From assembly GCF_002101585.1 (NCBI RefSeq), contig NZ_LQOT01000069.1, positions 248,001 through 312,000 of the forward strand: DNA of 64,000 nucleotides. Reading direction: 5' to 3'. Below the pieces are notes generated by a model, which saw only the letters and a list, made by a program, of their open reading frames with translations, did no database searches and was not told where the DNA came from. The stretch is from Mycolicibacter engbaekii (GTDB lineage Bacteria > Actinomycetota > Actinomycetes > Mycobacteriales > Mycobacteriaceae). Position numbers and translations under genes: made by a program. Each line of letters starts with the position of its first letter. Within the stretch, counting starts at the first letter, position 1. Below, in pieces: positions 50,239 through 58,161 of this stretch.

Positions 50239-51687
50239 ATGGCTGACCCGCGTTTTCGGGAAAGTCCGTTTCTGACCGGGCATCACCAGCCCAACCGGAT
50301 GGAAGTCAGTGCTCCCGACCTGTTCGTCGAGGGCGAGCTTCCCGATGACCTGGCCGGGGTGTTCTACCGCAACGGTGCTGAGCCGCTGTATCCGCCGACC
50401 GACGAGGACTACCACTGGTTCGACGGCGACGGCATGGTCTACGCGTTCTTCATCGAAGACGGCCGGGTGTCCATGCGCAGCCGTTGGGTCCGCACCGAAA
50501 AACTGGAGCTGGAGCTCAAGCACGGCCGGCGGCTGTTCGGGGTGCTCGACAATCCGGCGACGACCGACCCGCTGGCCCGGGGTACCCGCTACAACACCGC
50601 CAACACCAACATCATCCTGCACGGCGGGCGCCTACTGGCGCTGATGGAGGGCGCGCCACCGGTCCGGCTGGAGCCGCGCACCCTGGACACCATCGGCGAA
50701 GAGCACTACGGCGGGGCGATCACCACCACGTTCTCGGCGCATCCGACGGTCGACTACACCACCGGTGAGCTGATCAACATCGGCTCGGTGCCCTACCGGC
50801 CGGGCGACGAACCGGCGATCCACTACGAGGTGGTGGGTTCGGACGGGGATCTGCTGCGCTACGAGGTCATTCCGATACCGCATCAGACCCTGATGCACAC
50901 CTTCTTCGTCACCGAGAACCACGTGGTCTTTCCGGTGACACCGCTGGACATCAGCGTGCAGCGGGCCATGGCCGGCGGGCCGATGGTGGCCTGGGACCCG
51001 GAACGGCCCACCAAACTCGGCGTCATGCCGCGCACCGGATCGGCGGCCGACGTGCGCTGGTTCGAAGCCGCGCCGCGGCACATGATGCATCAGGCCAACG
51101 TGTGGGAGGACAACGGCCGCATCATCGCCGATGTGGCGGCCGCGGAAGGGACCGCGCTGTTTCCCGACGTGCACGGCAACCGGCGCTCGCACGCCGAAAC
51201 CCAGCAGAGCCTGCGTCGCTGGACGATCGACCCGAGCGCGGGCACCGATGTGGTGGACGAGCGGATCATCAGCGACCACGACATCCAGTTCCCGCGTCCG
51301 GACGACCGGATGATGACCCGTCCGAGCCGAAACGTCTTCGCCAACAGCAACCTGCATTCGGTCGACGGTCGCGCCGACGGCATGGATTCGGTGCTGCGCG
51401 TCGACACCGAGACCGGGACCGAGGACGTCTACCACTTCGGTGACGGAGCTGCCGCCGGAGAGCTCATCTTCGCTCCCCGGGTCGGCGGGCGTGACGAATC
51501 CGACGGCTATGCAGTGACATTGGTGCACCGGGCCGGTGCCGCCGAGACCGAGCTGGTGGTGTTCGACGCCGGCAACCTCGCGGACGGGCCGCTGGCGCGG
51601 GTGCGCATCCCGTTCCGCATCCCGAGCGGATTCCACTGCAACTACTACAGCACCGATAGCCCGCTTTACCGGCAGGCGCTGGGATAG
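50239..51687 (+). CDS. Carotenoid cleavage oxygenase (RPE65/CCD family), copy 2
   Basis: 482 residues, non-heme iron. Iron His in context: H168 (SAHPTVD), H220 (LMHTFF), H284 (MMHQANVWED) and H466 (GFHCNYY). It has the YRNGAEP and HWFDGDGM N-terminal motifs. It is clearly distinct from copy 1 and is closer to the lignostilbene/resveratrol and apocarotenoid-cleaving type by motif appearance, which I cannot verify. Start 12 bases after the lipoyl gene. Two aldehyde dehydrogenases follow, as expected for an enzyme that yields aldehydes. Confidence 0.92.
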   Translation: MADPRFRESPFLTGHHQPNRMEVSAPDLFVEGELPDDLAGVFYRNGAEPLYPPTDEDYHWFDGDGMVYAFFIEDGRVSMRSRWVRTEKLELELKHGRRLFGVLDNPATTDPLARGTRYNTANTNIILHGGRLLALMEGAPPVRLEPRTLDTIGEEHYGGAITTTFSAHPTVDYTTGELINIGSVPYRPGDEPAIHYEVVGSDGDLLRYEVIPIPHQTLMHTFFVTENHVVFPVTPLDISVQRAMAGGPMVAWDPERPTKLGVMPRTGSAADVRWFEAAPRHMMHQANVWEDNGRIIADVAAAEGTALFPDVHGNRRSHAETQQSLRRWTIDPSAGTDVVDERIISDHDIQFPRPDDRMMTRPSRNVFANSNLHSVDGRADGMDSVLRVDTETGTEDVYHFGDGAAAGELIFAPRVGGRDESDGYAVTLVHRAGAAETELVVFDAGNLADGPLARVRIPFRIPSGFHCNYYSTDSPLYRQALG

Positions 51688-51689
51688 CC

Positions 51690-53207
51690 GTGCCCGCACC
51701 CCTGATCGACGTTCGCAACCCCGCCGATGGGCTGGTGGTCGGACAGGTCGCCGATCACTCACGCGCCGAGGTCTGCGAGGCCGTGCGCCGGCTGCGCCGG
51801 CACCAGCCGCACTGGGAGCAGCTCGGCTTCGCCGCCCGTGCGGAATGGCTGCTGCGCCTGCAGGACTGGTTGATCGACCACTCGGCGCAGCTGACCGACG
51901 TGGTGCAGTCGGAGACCGGCAAGACCCGCTTCGATGCGGCGATCGAGGTTCCCGCGGCGATCGACCTGGCCAAATACTGGGCGGGCAACGCCGGTGGGTT
52001 CCTGGCCGAGGAGCGCCCCACCCCGCACAGCCCGATCGGGCTGACGAAGCGGTTGATCACCCGGTACCGGCCCTACCCGGTGATCGGCATCGTCACGCCG
52101 TGGAACCTGCCGTTGCTCAACCCGTGCTTCGACATGTTCTCGGCGCTCATGGCCGGCGCCGCAGTGCTGGTGAAGCCGTCGGAGGTGACCCCGCTGAGCG
52201 CCTGCGAACTGGCCCGCGGCTGGGCGGAGATCGGTGCCCCGCCGGTGTTTGAGGTGCTGACCGGCGGTGTGGAGACCGGGCGAGCGGTCGTCGACGAGGT
52301 CGACTACGTGCAGTTCACCGGATCCACCGCGACCGGGCGGGCGATCGCGTCGGCGTGCGGGGCATCGCTCAAGCCGTGCAGCCTGGAACTGGGCGGCAAG
52401 GATCCGGCGATCGTGCTGGCCGACGCCGACATCGACCGAACGGCGGCCGGGATCGTCTACGGAGGCCTGTTCAACTCCGGGCAGGTATGCATCTCGGTGG
52501 AACGGGTCTACGTAGAGGCGCGGGTGTACGACCGCTTCGTGGACTGCCTGGTCAAGCAGGTCCGAGAACTCCGGCAGGGACACGACGGCCGCGGGTTCGA
52601 CTTCGACATCGGGGCCATGGCGACGCCCGGGCAGTGCGACATCGTGACGCGGCACGTCGAAGATGCGGTGGCGCGCGGGGCGCGAATCCTGACCGGAGGC
52701 AGACCCGCACAGTCCGGGGCGTTCTTCGAGCCGACCGTACTGGTCGACGTCGACCACTCGATGACGTGCATGACCGAGGAGACGTTCGGGCCGCTGCTGC
52801 CGGTGATCAAGGTGGCCGACGAGCACGAGGCGATCCGGTTGGCCAACGACTCCGACTATGGCCTGTCGGCCACCGTGTGGTGCGGGGATCGCCAGCGCGG
52901 TGAATGGGTGGCCCGCCAGCTGGAGGTCGGTGCGGTCAACATCAACGATGCGTTCGCCAACCTGGTCAACTTCGCGGTGCCGATGGGCGGCTGGAAGAAC
53001 TCGGGGATGGGCGCCCGCTTCGGCGGTGCATCCGGAATCCGCAAATACTGTCGCCAACAAGCGATCCTGGTTCCCCGGGGTCCGGAGATGAAACGTGAAC
53101 CGCTGTGGTACCCCGCTTCGAAGTCCCGCGCCCGTCTGGTGACGACGCTCATGCGGATCTTCGACGGTCGGGGCCGGCGCAGACTGCCGTTCAGGAAAGG
53201 CCAGTGA
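51690..53207 (+). CDS. Aldehyde dehydrogenase, copy 1
   Basis: 505 residues of the NAD(P)-dependent ALDH family. Nucleotide site TPWNLPLLNP, general-base Glu in LELGGKDPA, nucleophile Cys in NSGQVCISVERVYV. GTG at 51690, 2 bases after the carotenoid-oxygenase stop. It ends with an extra basic tail of about 35 residues (SRARLVTTLMRIFDGRGRRR). Likely oxidises an aldehyde from carotenoid cleavage. Confidence 0.92.
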   Translation: MPAPLIDVRNPADGLVVGQVADHSRAEVCEAVRRLRRHQPHWEQLGFAARAEWLLRLQDWLIDHSAQLTDVVQSETGKTRFDAAIEVPAAIDLAKYWAGNAGGFLAEERPTPHSPIGLTKRLITRYRPYPVIGIVTPWNLPLLNPCFDMFSALMAGAAVLVKPSEVTPLSACELARGWAEIGAPPVFEVLTGGVETGRAVVDEVDYVQFTGSTATGRAIASACGASLKPCSLELGGKDPAIVLADADIDRTAAGIVYGGLFNSGQVCISVERVYVEARVYDRFVDCLVKQVRELRQGHDGRGFDFDIGAMATPGQCDIVTRHVEDAVARGARILTGGRPAQSGAFFEPTVLVDVDHSMTCMTEETFGPLLPVIKVADEHEAIRLANDSDYGLSATVWCGDRQRGEWVARQLEVGAVNINDAFANLVNFAVPMGGWKNSGMGARFGGASGIRKYCRQQAILVPRGPEMKREPLWYPASKSRARLVTTLMRIFDGRGRRRLPFRKGQ

Positions 53208-54652
53208 TGGAAACCAGTGTGACGTGGGCACCCACCGAGCTGATGCTCGGCGGGACGGCGACGCCGGCGGCCGGCGGGGGTCGCTTCGCGGTGTACAACC
53301 CGGCCACCGAAGAGGCTCTGGTCGAGATCGCCGACGCCGGCCCGGCCGACGCGGCGCGGGCTATGGACCTTGCCGCCGCCACCCAGGGTGCCTGGGCGGC
53401 AACGCCGGCCCGGCGCAGGGCCGAGATACTGCGCCGCGCATTCGAACTCGTCGAGCAGTACCGGGACCGGTTCGCGCTGCTGATCACGCTGGAAATGGGA
53501 AAGCCCTTGGCGGAGAGTCACGCCGAGGTCACCTACGGTGCAGAGTTTCTGCGGTGGTTCAGTGAGGAGGCGGTCCGGATCAACGGCCGCTATACCGCAG
53601 CGCCCTCGGGCAACGGCCGGATCCTGGTGGCCAAACAGCCCGTCGGTCCGACGCTGGCGATCACACCGTGGAACTTCCCGCTGGCTATGGGAACGCGCAA
53701 GGTGGCCGCCGCAGTGGCCGCCGGCTGCACCATGATCGTCAAACCTGCGCCCGACACCCCGCTGACGATGCTGCTCTTCGCCGAGGTGATGGCCGAAGCC
53801 GGGCTGCCCGAGGGCGTGCTGTCGGTGCTGCCCACCTCGGATGCGCCCGCGTTGTCCGGGCCGCTGCTGGCCGATCCCCGACTGCGCAAGCTCACCTTCA
53901 CCGGATCGACCGCAGTGGGCAAGAGCCTGCTGGCACAGGCCGCCGGCCGGGTGTTGCGCACGTCGATGGAACTCGGCGGCAATGCCCCGTTCGTGGTGTT
54001 CGCCGACGCGGATGTGGACGCAGCGGTGGAAGGCGCCCTGGCCGCGAAGATGCGCAACGGGGGAGAGGCCTGCACCGCGGCGAACCGCATTCACGTCGAC
54101 AATGCGGTGCTCGAGGAGTTCACCGCCAAGCTCACCGCCCGGATGGCGAAGCTGACCCTCGGAGACGGCACGCAGGCCGGCGTCGACGTCGGCCCGCTGA
54201 TCAACCAACGGCAGCGCAGCAAGGTCGGCGAACTGGTCGACGACGCGGTGGACCGGGGCGCGACCCTGCTGCTGGGTGGGCAGCCGGTGGCGGGACCGGG
54301 CTACTTCTATCCGCCGACCGTGCTGACCGAGATCCCTTCCGCGGCCCGGCTGCTCACCGAGGAGGTGTTCGGGCCGGTCGCTGCCATCGCCGGATTCGAC
54401 GGCGAAGAAGCGGGAGTGGCCGCGGCCAACGCGACCGAGTTCGGGCTGGCCGCCTACATCTACACCCGCGACCTGGATCGGGCACTGCGGGTGGCCGAGC
54501 GGGTCGAAAGCGGGATGGTCGGGGTCAACCGCGGCATCATCTCCGACCCCGCGGCACCCTTCGGCGGGATCAGGGAGTCCGGGCTGGGCCGCGAGGGCGG
54601 CTCGGAGGGCATCGAGGAATACCTCGAGACCAAGTACATCGCGCTGACCTGA
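53207..54652 (+). CDS. Aldehyde dehydrogenase, copy 2 (semialdehyde type)
   Basis: 481 residues. ITPWNFPLAMGTRK, MELGGNAPFVVF and the nucleophile Cys in NGGEACTAANRIHV place it in the GabD/succinate-semialdehyde dehydrogenase-like group. ATG at 53207 overlaps the preceding stop (TGATG). Last gene of the rightward unit; 21 bases separate its stop from the convergent rmlC stop. Substrate specificity is inferred only from family. Confidence 0.92.
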   Translation: METSVTWAPTELMLGGTATPAAGGGRFAVYNPATEEALVEIADAGPADAARAMDLAAATQGAWAATPARRRAEILRRAFELVEQYRDRFALLITLEMGKPLAESHAEVTYGAEFLRWFSEEAVRINGRYTAAPSGNGRILVAKQPVGPTLAITPWNFPLAMGTRKVAAAVAAGCTMIVKPAPDTPLTMLLFAEVMAEAGLPEGVLSVLPTSDAPALSGPLLADPRLRKLTFTGSTAVGKSLLAQAAGRVLRTSMELGGNAPFVVFADADVDAAVEGALAAKMRNGGEACTAANRIHVDNAVLEEFTAKLTARMAKLTLGDGTQAGVDVGPLINQRQRSKVGELVDDAVDRGATLLLGGQPVAGPGYFYPPTVLTEIPSAARLLTEEVFGPVAAIAGFDGEEAGVAAANATEFGLAAYIYTRDLDRALRVAERVESGMVGVNRGIISDPAAPFGGIRESGLGREGGSEGIEEYLETKYIALT

Positions 54653-54673
54653 GCGGGCTGGGCGGCAGCGGGG

Positions 54674-55243
54674 CTACTGGTCCCAGCTGGGCAGCAACCC
54701 GGCGGCCCGCACGTCGGCCAGCGACGGCGCGCCCGCATCCCGCTCGGAGAGCACCAGGGGATGCCGGTCGGGCCACTCGATGCCGATCTCCGGGTCGGTG
54801 GCGCAGATGGTGTGCTCGCGCTGCGGAGCGTACTCGGCCGAGCACAGATACATGACCGTTGAATTGTCTTGCAAGGCAAGGAATCCGTGGGCAAGTCCTG
54901 CGGAAAGATACACCGATCGCCGTTCCGTGGCATCCAGCAGCACGGCGTCCCAGCGGCCATAGGTCGGGGAGCCGACCCGGATGTCGACGACCACGTCGAA
55001 GACCGAACCCGACACGCAGGTCACGTATTTGGCCTGCCCCGGCGGCAGCTGAGCGAAGTGCAGGCCGCGCAGCACGCCGGCGCGCGACACCGAGCAGTTG
55101 GCCTGGCGCAGGTCGAAGCGGTGCCCGGCGAACGCGGTGAACGCGCGGTCGGTGAACCATTCGAAGAACACGCCGCGGTCGTCGGCGTGCTGGGCCGGGG
55201 TGAGTTCCCAGGCGCCGGGGATCGTCAGTGCCCGCGCGTCCAC
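54674..55243 (-). CDS. rmlC: dTDP-4-dehydrorhamnose 3,5-epimerase
   Basis: Third enzyme of dTDP-L-rhamnose synthesis, needed for the linker joining arabinogalactan to peptidoglycan. 189 residues of the cupin fold, with conserved DDRGVFFEW, QANCSVSRAGVLRGLHFA (catalytic His) and YLSAGLAHGFLAL. It is slightly shorter than the usual ~200. GTG at 55243, one base after the rmlB stop. Confidence 0.95.
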   Translation of the reverse strand: MDARALTIPGAWELTPAQHADDRGVFFEWFTDRAFTAFAGHRFDLRQANCSVSRAGVLRGLHFAQLPPGQAKYVTCVSGSVFDVVVDIRVGSPTYGRWDAVLLDATERRSVYLSAGLAHGFLALQDNSTVMYLCSAEYAPQREHTICATDPEIGIEWPDRHPLVLSERDAGAPSLADVRAAGLLPSWDQ

Positions 55244-55244
55244 G

Positions 55245-56261
55245 TCAGCGCCCCAGCGCGGTGTAGCGGGCCTCGGCGGCCTCTTTGAGCGGTCCCCACC
55301 AGTTTTCGTTGGCGCGGTACCAGTCGATGGTGTCGCGCAGGCCGGCCTCGAACTGCGTGTGCCGGGGCCGCCAGCCCAGTTCGTCGCGCAGCGCCGACGG
55401 ATCGATGGCGTAGCGCAGATCGTGACCGGGCCGGTCGGCGACGTGGTCGAAGTCGTCGGGGTCGTGGCCCATCAGCCGCAGGATGGTCTGCAGCACACTG
55501 CGGTTGTCGCGTTCGCCGTCGGCGCCGATCAGGTAGGTGGCCCCCATGCGGCCGCCGGTGAGGATCTGCCAGACCGCACTGTTGTGGTCGTCGACGTGAA
55601 TCCAGTCGCGCACGTGCGCACCGCTGCCGTATAGCTTGGCCCGGCGCCCGGTCAGCAGATTGGTGATCTGGCGCGGGATGAACTTCTCCACGTGCTGATA
55701 CGGCCCGTAGTTGTTGGAGCAGTTGGAGATCGTGGCCCGCACCCCATAGGAACGCACCCAGGAGCGCACCAGCAGATCGGCGGCGGCCTTGGTCGACGAG
55801 TAGGGACTGGACGGACGGTAGGGCGTCGTCTCGGTGAACCGGCAGGGGTCGTCGAGCGCCAGCTCGCCATAGACCTCATCGGTGGAGACGTGGTGCAGCC
55901 GCACCTGATGGGCGCGCACCGCCTCCAGCACGGTGAAGGTGCCGATCACGTTGGAACGCAGGAACGGCTCCGGGTCGGCGAGCGCGTTGTCCACGTGCGT
56001 TTCGGCGGCGAAGTGCACCACCGCGTCGGTCGCCGGATCCAGCTCGGCGACCAGTTTGGACACCAGCGCCGCATCGGTGACGTCGCCCTGTACCAGCTGG
56101 AACTCGTCGGAGCGGCTGTCGAGGCCGTCGAGCGATTCACGGCTGCCGGCGTAGGTCAACGCGTCCAGCACGGTGATCGACGTGCCCGGACGCTGTGCCA
56201 GCGTGCCGCGCACGAAGTTGGCGCCGATGAATCCGGCGCCACCGGTCACCAGCAGACGCAT
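55245..56261 (-). CDS. rmlB: dTDP-glucose 4,6-dehydratase
   Basis: 338-residue extended SDR. NAD motif TGGAGFIGANFV, catalytic STDEVYGEL, Y-x3-K (YSSTKAA), and the NCSNNYGPYQHVEKFIP substrate loop are intact. Converts dTDP-glucose to the 4-keto-6-deoxy sugar used by RmlC. ATG at 56261. The rmlB-rmlC pair near infA agrees with Rv3464-Rv3465, but here is on the strand opposite to infA. Confidence 0.96.
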   Translation of the reverse strand: MRLLVTGGAGFIGANFVRGTLAQRPGTSITVLDALTYAGSRESLDGLDSRSDEFQLVQGDVTDAALVSKLVAELDPATDAVVHFAAETHVDNALADPEPFLRSNVIGTFTVLEAVRAHQVRLHHVSTDEVYGELALDDPCRFTETTPYRPSSPYSSTKAAADLLVRSWVRSYGVRATISNCSNNYGPYQHVEKFIPRQITNLLTGRRAKLYGSGAHVRDWIHVDDHNSAVWQILTGGRMGATYLIGADGERDNRSVLQTILRLMGHDPDDFDHVADRPGHDLRYAIDPSALRDELGWRPRHTQFEAGLRDTIDWYRANENWWGPLKEAAEARYTALGR

Positions 56262-56314
56262 GGGGAAACCATAACCGGCGGCGGCCGGGCTACGTCTGGG
56301 CTGCTGCCCGGCGG

Positions 56315-56740
56315 TCACGGTTGCTCCAGGACGGCGATCAGCCGACGCAGGGCGCTCTGCAGCCGGGCCACTTCGTCAGCGCCCATCGTTGCCAGCTGGG
56401 CGCTGTGCGCCACGGCCGCCGCGCTGTCCATCCGCCCGAGGATCTGCGCGCCGTCGTCGGTCAGGGTGAACAGGGGCGCGGTGCGGTGATCGGGGTTGTC
56501 ATGGGCGCTGAGCAGGCCCTGCCGGGCGAGCTCGTGCACGACCCGCTGGACGGCCTGACGCGCGGTTCCGAGGCGTCGGGCCGCCTGGGCCACGGTGCGC
56601 GGACCGTCGCTGAAGACCGAGAGCACCTGCCAACGTGCCTGGGTCTGGCCCTGGGCCTTCGCGATCTGCTCGCCGCGCCGCCTCGCCGCGCCGGCTGCCT
56701 GGTAGAGGTCGGCAATCAGCGTCGCCATCGGATCATGCAT
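56315..56740 (-). CDS. MarR family transcriptional regulator
   Basis: 141 residues. Winged helix: RTVAQAARRLGTARQAVQRVVHELARQGLL, then the wing NPDHRTAPLFTLT with the family D-x-R-x2 pattern. The ATG at 56740 (MHDPMATLIADLYQAAG) is preferred; the long upstream frame crosses the palindrome and is not plausible. Divergent from the DUF1398 gene, with a perfect 24-bp palindrome between, probably its operator for autoregulation and control of that gene. Confidence 0.9.
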   Translation of the reverse strand: MHDPMATLIADLYQAAGAARRRGEQIAKAQGQTQARWQVLSVFSDGPRTVAQAARRLGTARQAVQRVVHELARQGLLSAHDNPDHRTAPLFTLTDDGAQILGRMDSAAAVAHSAQLATMGADEVARLQSALRRLIAVLEQP

Positions 56741-56767
56741 CGGAACTCCCGGCTGCCCCCACCCCGA

Positions 56768-56791
56768 ATAATGACAGCATGCTGTCATTAT
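56768..56791. promoter_or_regulatory. Perfect 24-bp palindrome between MarR and DUF1398 genes
   Basis: Arms ATAATGACAGCA and TGCTGTCATTAT with no spacer. A partial second copy (TGACAG-GATAATG) follows directly at 56791-56803. It lies 28 bases upstream of the MarR start and 45 bases before the DUF1398 start. The form and position fit a MarR dimer operator. Confidence 0.75.
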
Positions 56792-56836
56792 GACAGGATA
56801 ATGCCCAATTGAGGCGATCGTGGGCGAGGAGTGCAC

Positions 56837-57265
56837 ATGAACACTGTTGAGCGACTGGCCCGCGCGCAGCGTCACGGGATGCGCGTGCAACCCCGCACCC
56901 ACGGATTCCCGCATCTGGCCGAGGCTCTGCGCCTGGCCGGCGTGCGGCGGAATCGCTTCGACGTCGCTTCCGGCGGTGCGCTCTATGAGATGGATGGTGG
57001 CGTCGTCTATCAGCCGGGAAATCCGTTGCACACCGAGCCGGTCGCGGTGGCCGAATTCGACCAGCAGGCCCTGATCGCGGCGATCGACGCCGACAAAGCC
57101 GGCGCGATCAGCTTCCCGGAGTTCCTCCGCCGCTGCTGGGCGGCGGGCGTGGTCGGCTACGAGGTCGACACGATCAAACGCACCTGCACCTACTTCGGCG
57201 CACCGGACGGCCGTTACGTCGAAAGCTATCCGGCGGTCACTCTTGCCCCCGCCACGCCGGCCTAG
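56837..57265 (+). CDS. DUF1398 family protein
   Basis: 142 residues resembling DUF1398 (phage envelope-like, YbcV-type). Typical segments are FPHLAEALRLAGV near the N-terminus, FDQQALIAAIDADKAGAISFPEFLRRCWAAGVVGYEVD, and YFGAPDGRYVESYP. Function unknown. ATG at 56837, seven bases after GGCGAGGA; GTG at 56831 is a less likely start. Divergent from a MarR gene and likely controlled by it. Confidence 0.83.
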   Translation: MNTVERLARAQRHGMRVQPRTHGFPHLAEALRLAGVRRNRFDVASGGALYEMDGGVVYQPGNPLHTEPVAVAEFDQQALIAAIDADKAGAISFPEFLRRCWAAGVVGYEVDTIKRTCTYFGAPDGRYVESYPAVTLAPATPA

Positions 57266-57280
57266 ACCCGGTGCCCATCG

Positions 57281-58138
57281 TCAGTCGCGCGGTGTCAGGC
57301 CCAGCGGGCCGGCCAGCTCCTTCAGCGTCGGCACCAGGCGCTCCCAGCCGCCCAGCACTTGGATCGTCACCTGATCCGCGCCGGCCTGCAGGTGCTCGTC
57401 GAGCCGGGCGGCGATCTGTTCGGCGCTGCCGTGCGCCACGACCGCATCGATGAACCGGTCGCTTCCGGGTGCGCGCAGATCGCGGTCGCCGAAACCCATC
57501 CGGTGCCAGTTGTTGACGTAGTTCGACAGTCGCAGGTAGAAGCCGACAGCCTCCCGTCCGGTCTCGCGGGCCGCGGCCGCGTCGGTGGACAGCACCACCT
57601 TGTGCTCGGGCGCCAGGAACACCGACGGTCCGATCAGTTCGCGCGCGGTCGCGGTGTGCTCGGGGGTGGTCAGATAGGGGTGCGCCCCGGCGCTGCGCCG
57701 GGCCGCCAGCTCCAGCACCTTGGGGCCCAGCGCGGCCAGCACCCGGCGGCTGGTCGGCACGCCGGCCGCGTCGAGGGCATCCAGGTACTCGTTCAGGGTG
57801 CGATAGGGACTGCGGTACTCGGCGGTGGCCTCGCGGTGCCCCACTCCGATGCCGAGCAGGAACCGCCCCGGGTAGGCGGCTTCGATGCGGTGGTAGGACT
57901 CGGCGACCGGTTCCGCCGCCGCCGTCCAAACGTTGACGATTCCGGTGGCGACCTGCAAAGTCGACGTCGCTTCCAGCAGCGGTTCGACGAACGCCAGGTC
58001 CGCGGCCGGCGAGCCGCCGACCCAGATGGCGCCGTAGCCCAGCCGTTCGATCTCGGCGGCCTGCTCAGGCGTGGGGGACCCGAAGGTCCACACCGCGTAG
58101 CGGCCCAGGTCGGGTTTGAGTGCGAACGTCTCCGACAT
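57281..58138 (-). CDS. LLM-class F420-dependent oxidoreductase
   Basis: 285 residues of the luciferase-like flavin/F420 TIM-barrel family. Characteristic stretches are YGAIWVGGSPAADLAFVEPLLEATSTLQVATGIVNVW and RFLLGIGVGHREA. The locus beside rmlB and infA corresponds to Rv3463 of M. tuberculosis. Coenzyme F420 is the expected cofactor for mycobacterial members. Physiological substrate unknown. Confidence 0.9.
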   Translation of the reverse strand: MSETFALKPDLGRYAVWTFGSPTPEQAAEIERLGYGAIWVGGSPAADLAFVEPLLEATSTLQVATGIVNVWTAAAEPVAESYHRIEAAYPGRFLLGIGVGHREATAEYRSPYRTLNEYLDALDAAGVPTSRRVLAALGPKVLELAARRSAGAHPYLTTPEHTATARELIGPSVFLAPEHKVVLSTDAAAARETGREAVGFYLRLSNYVNNWHRMGFGDRDLRAPGSDRFIDAVVAHGSAEQIAARLDEHLQAGADQVTIQVLGGWERLVPTLKELAGPLGLTPRD

Positions 58139-58161
58139 CGTGACTCCTGTGCTGGTCGCAG

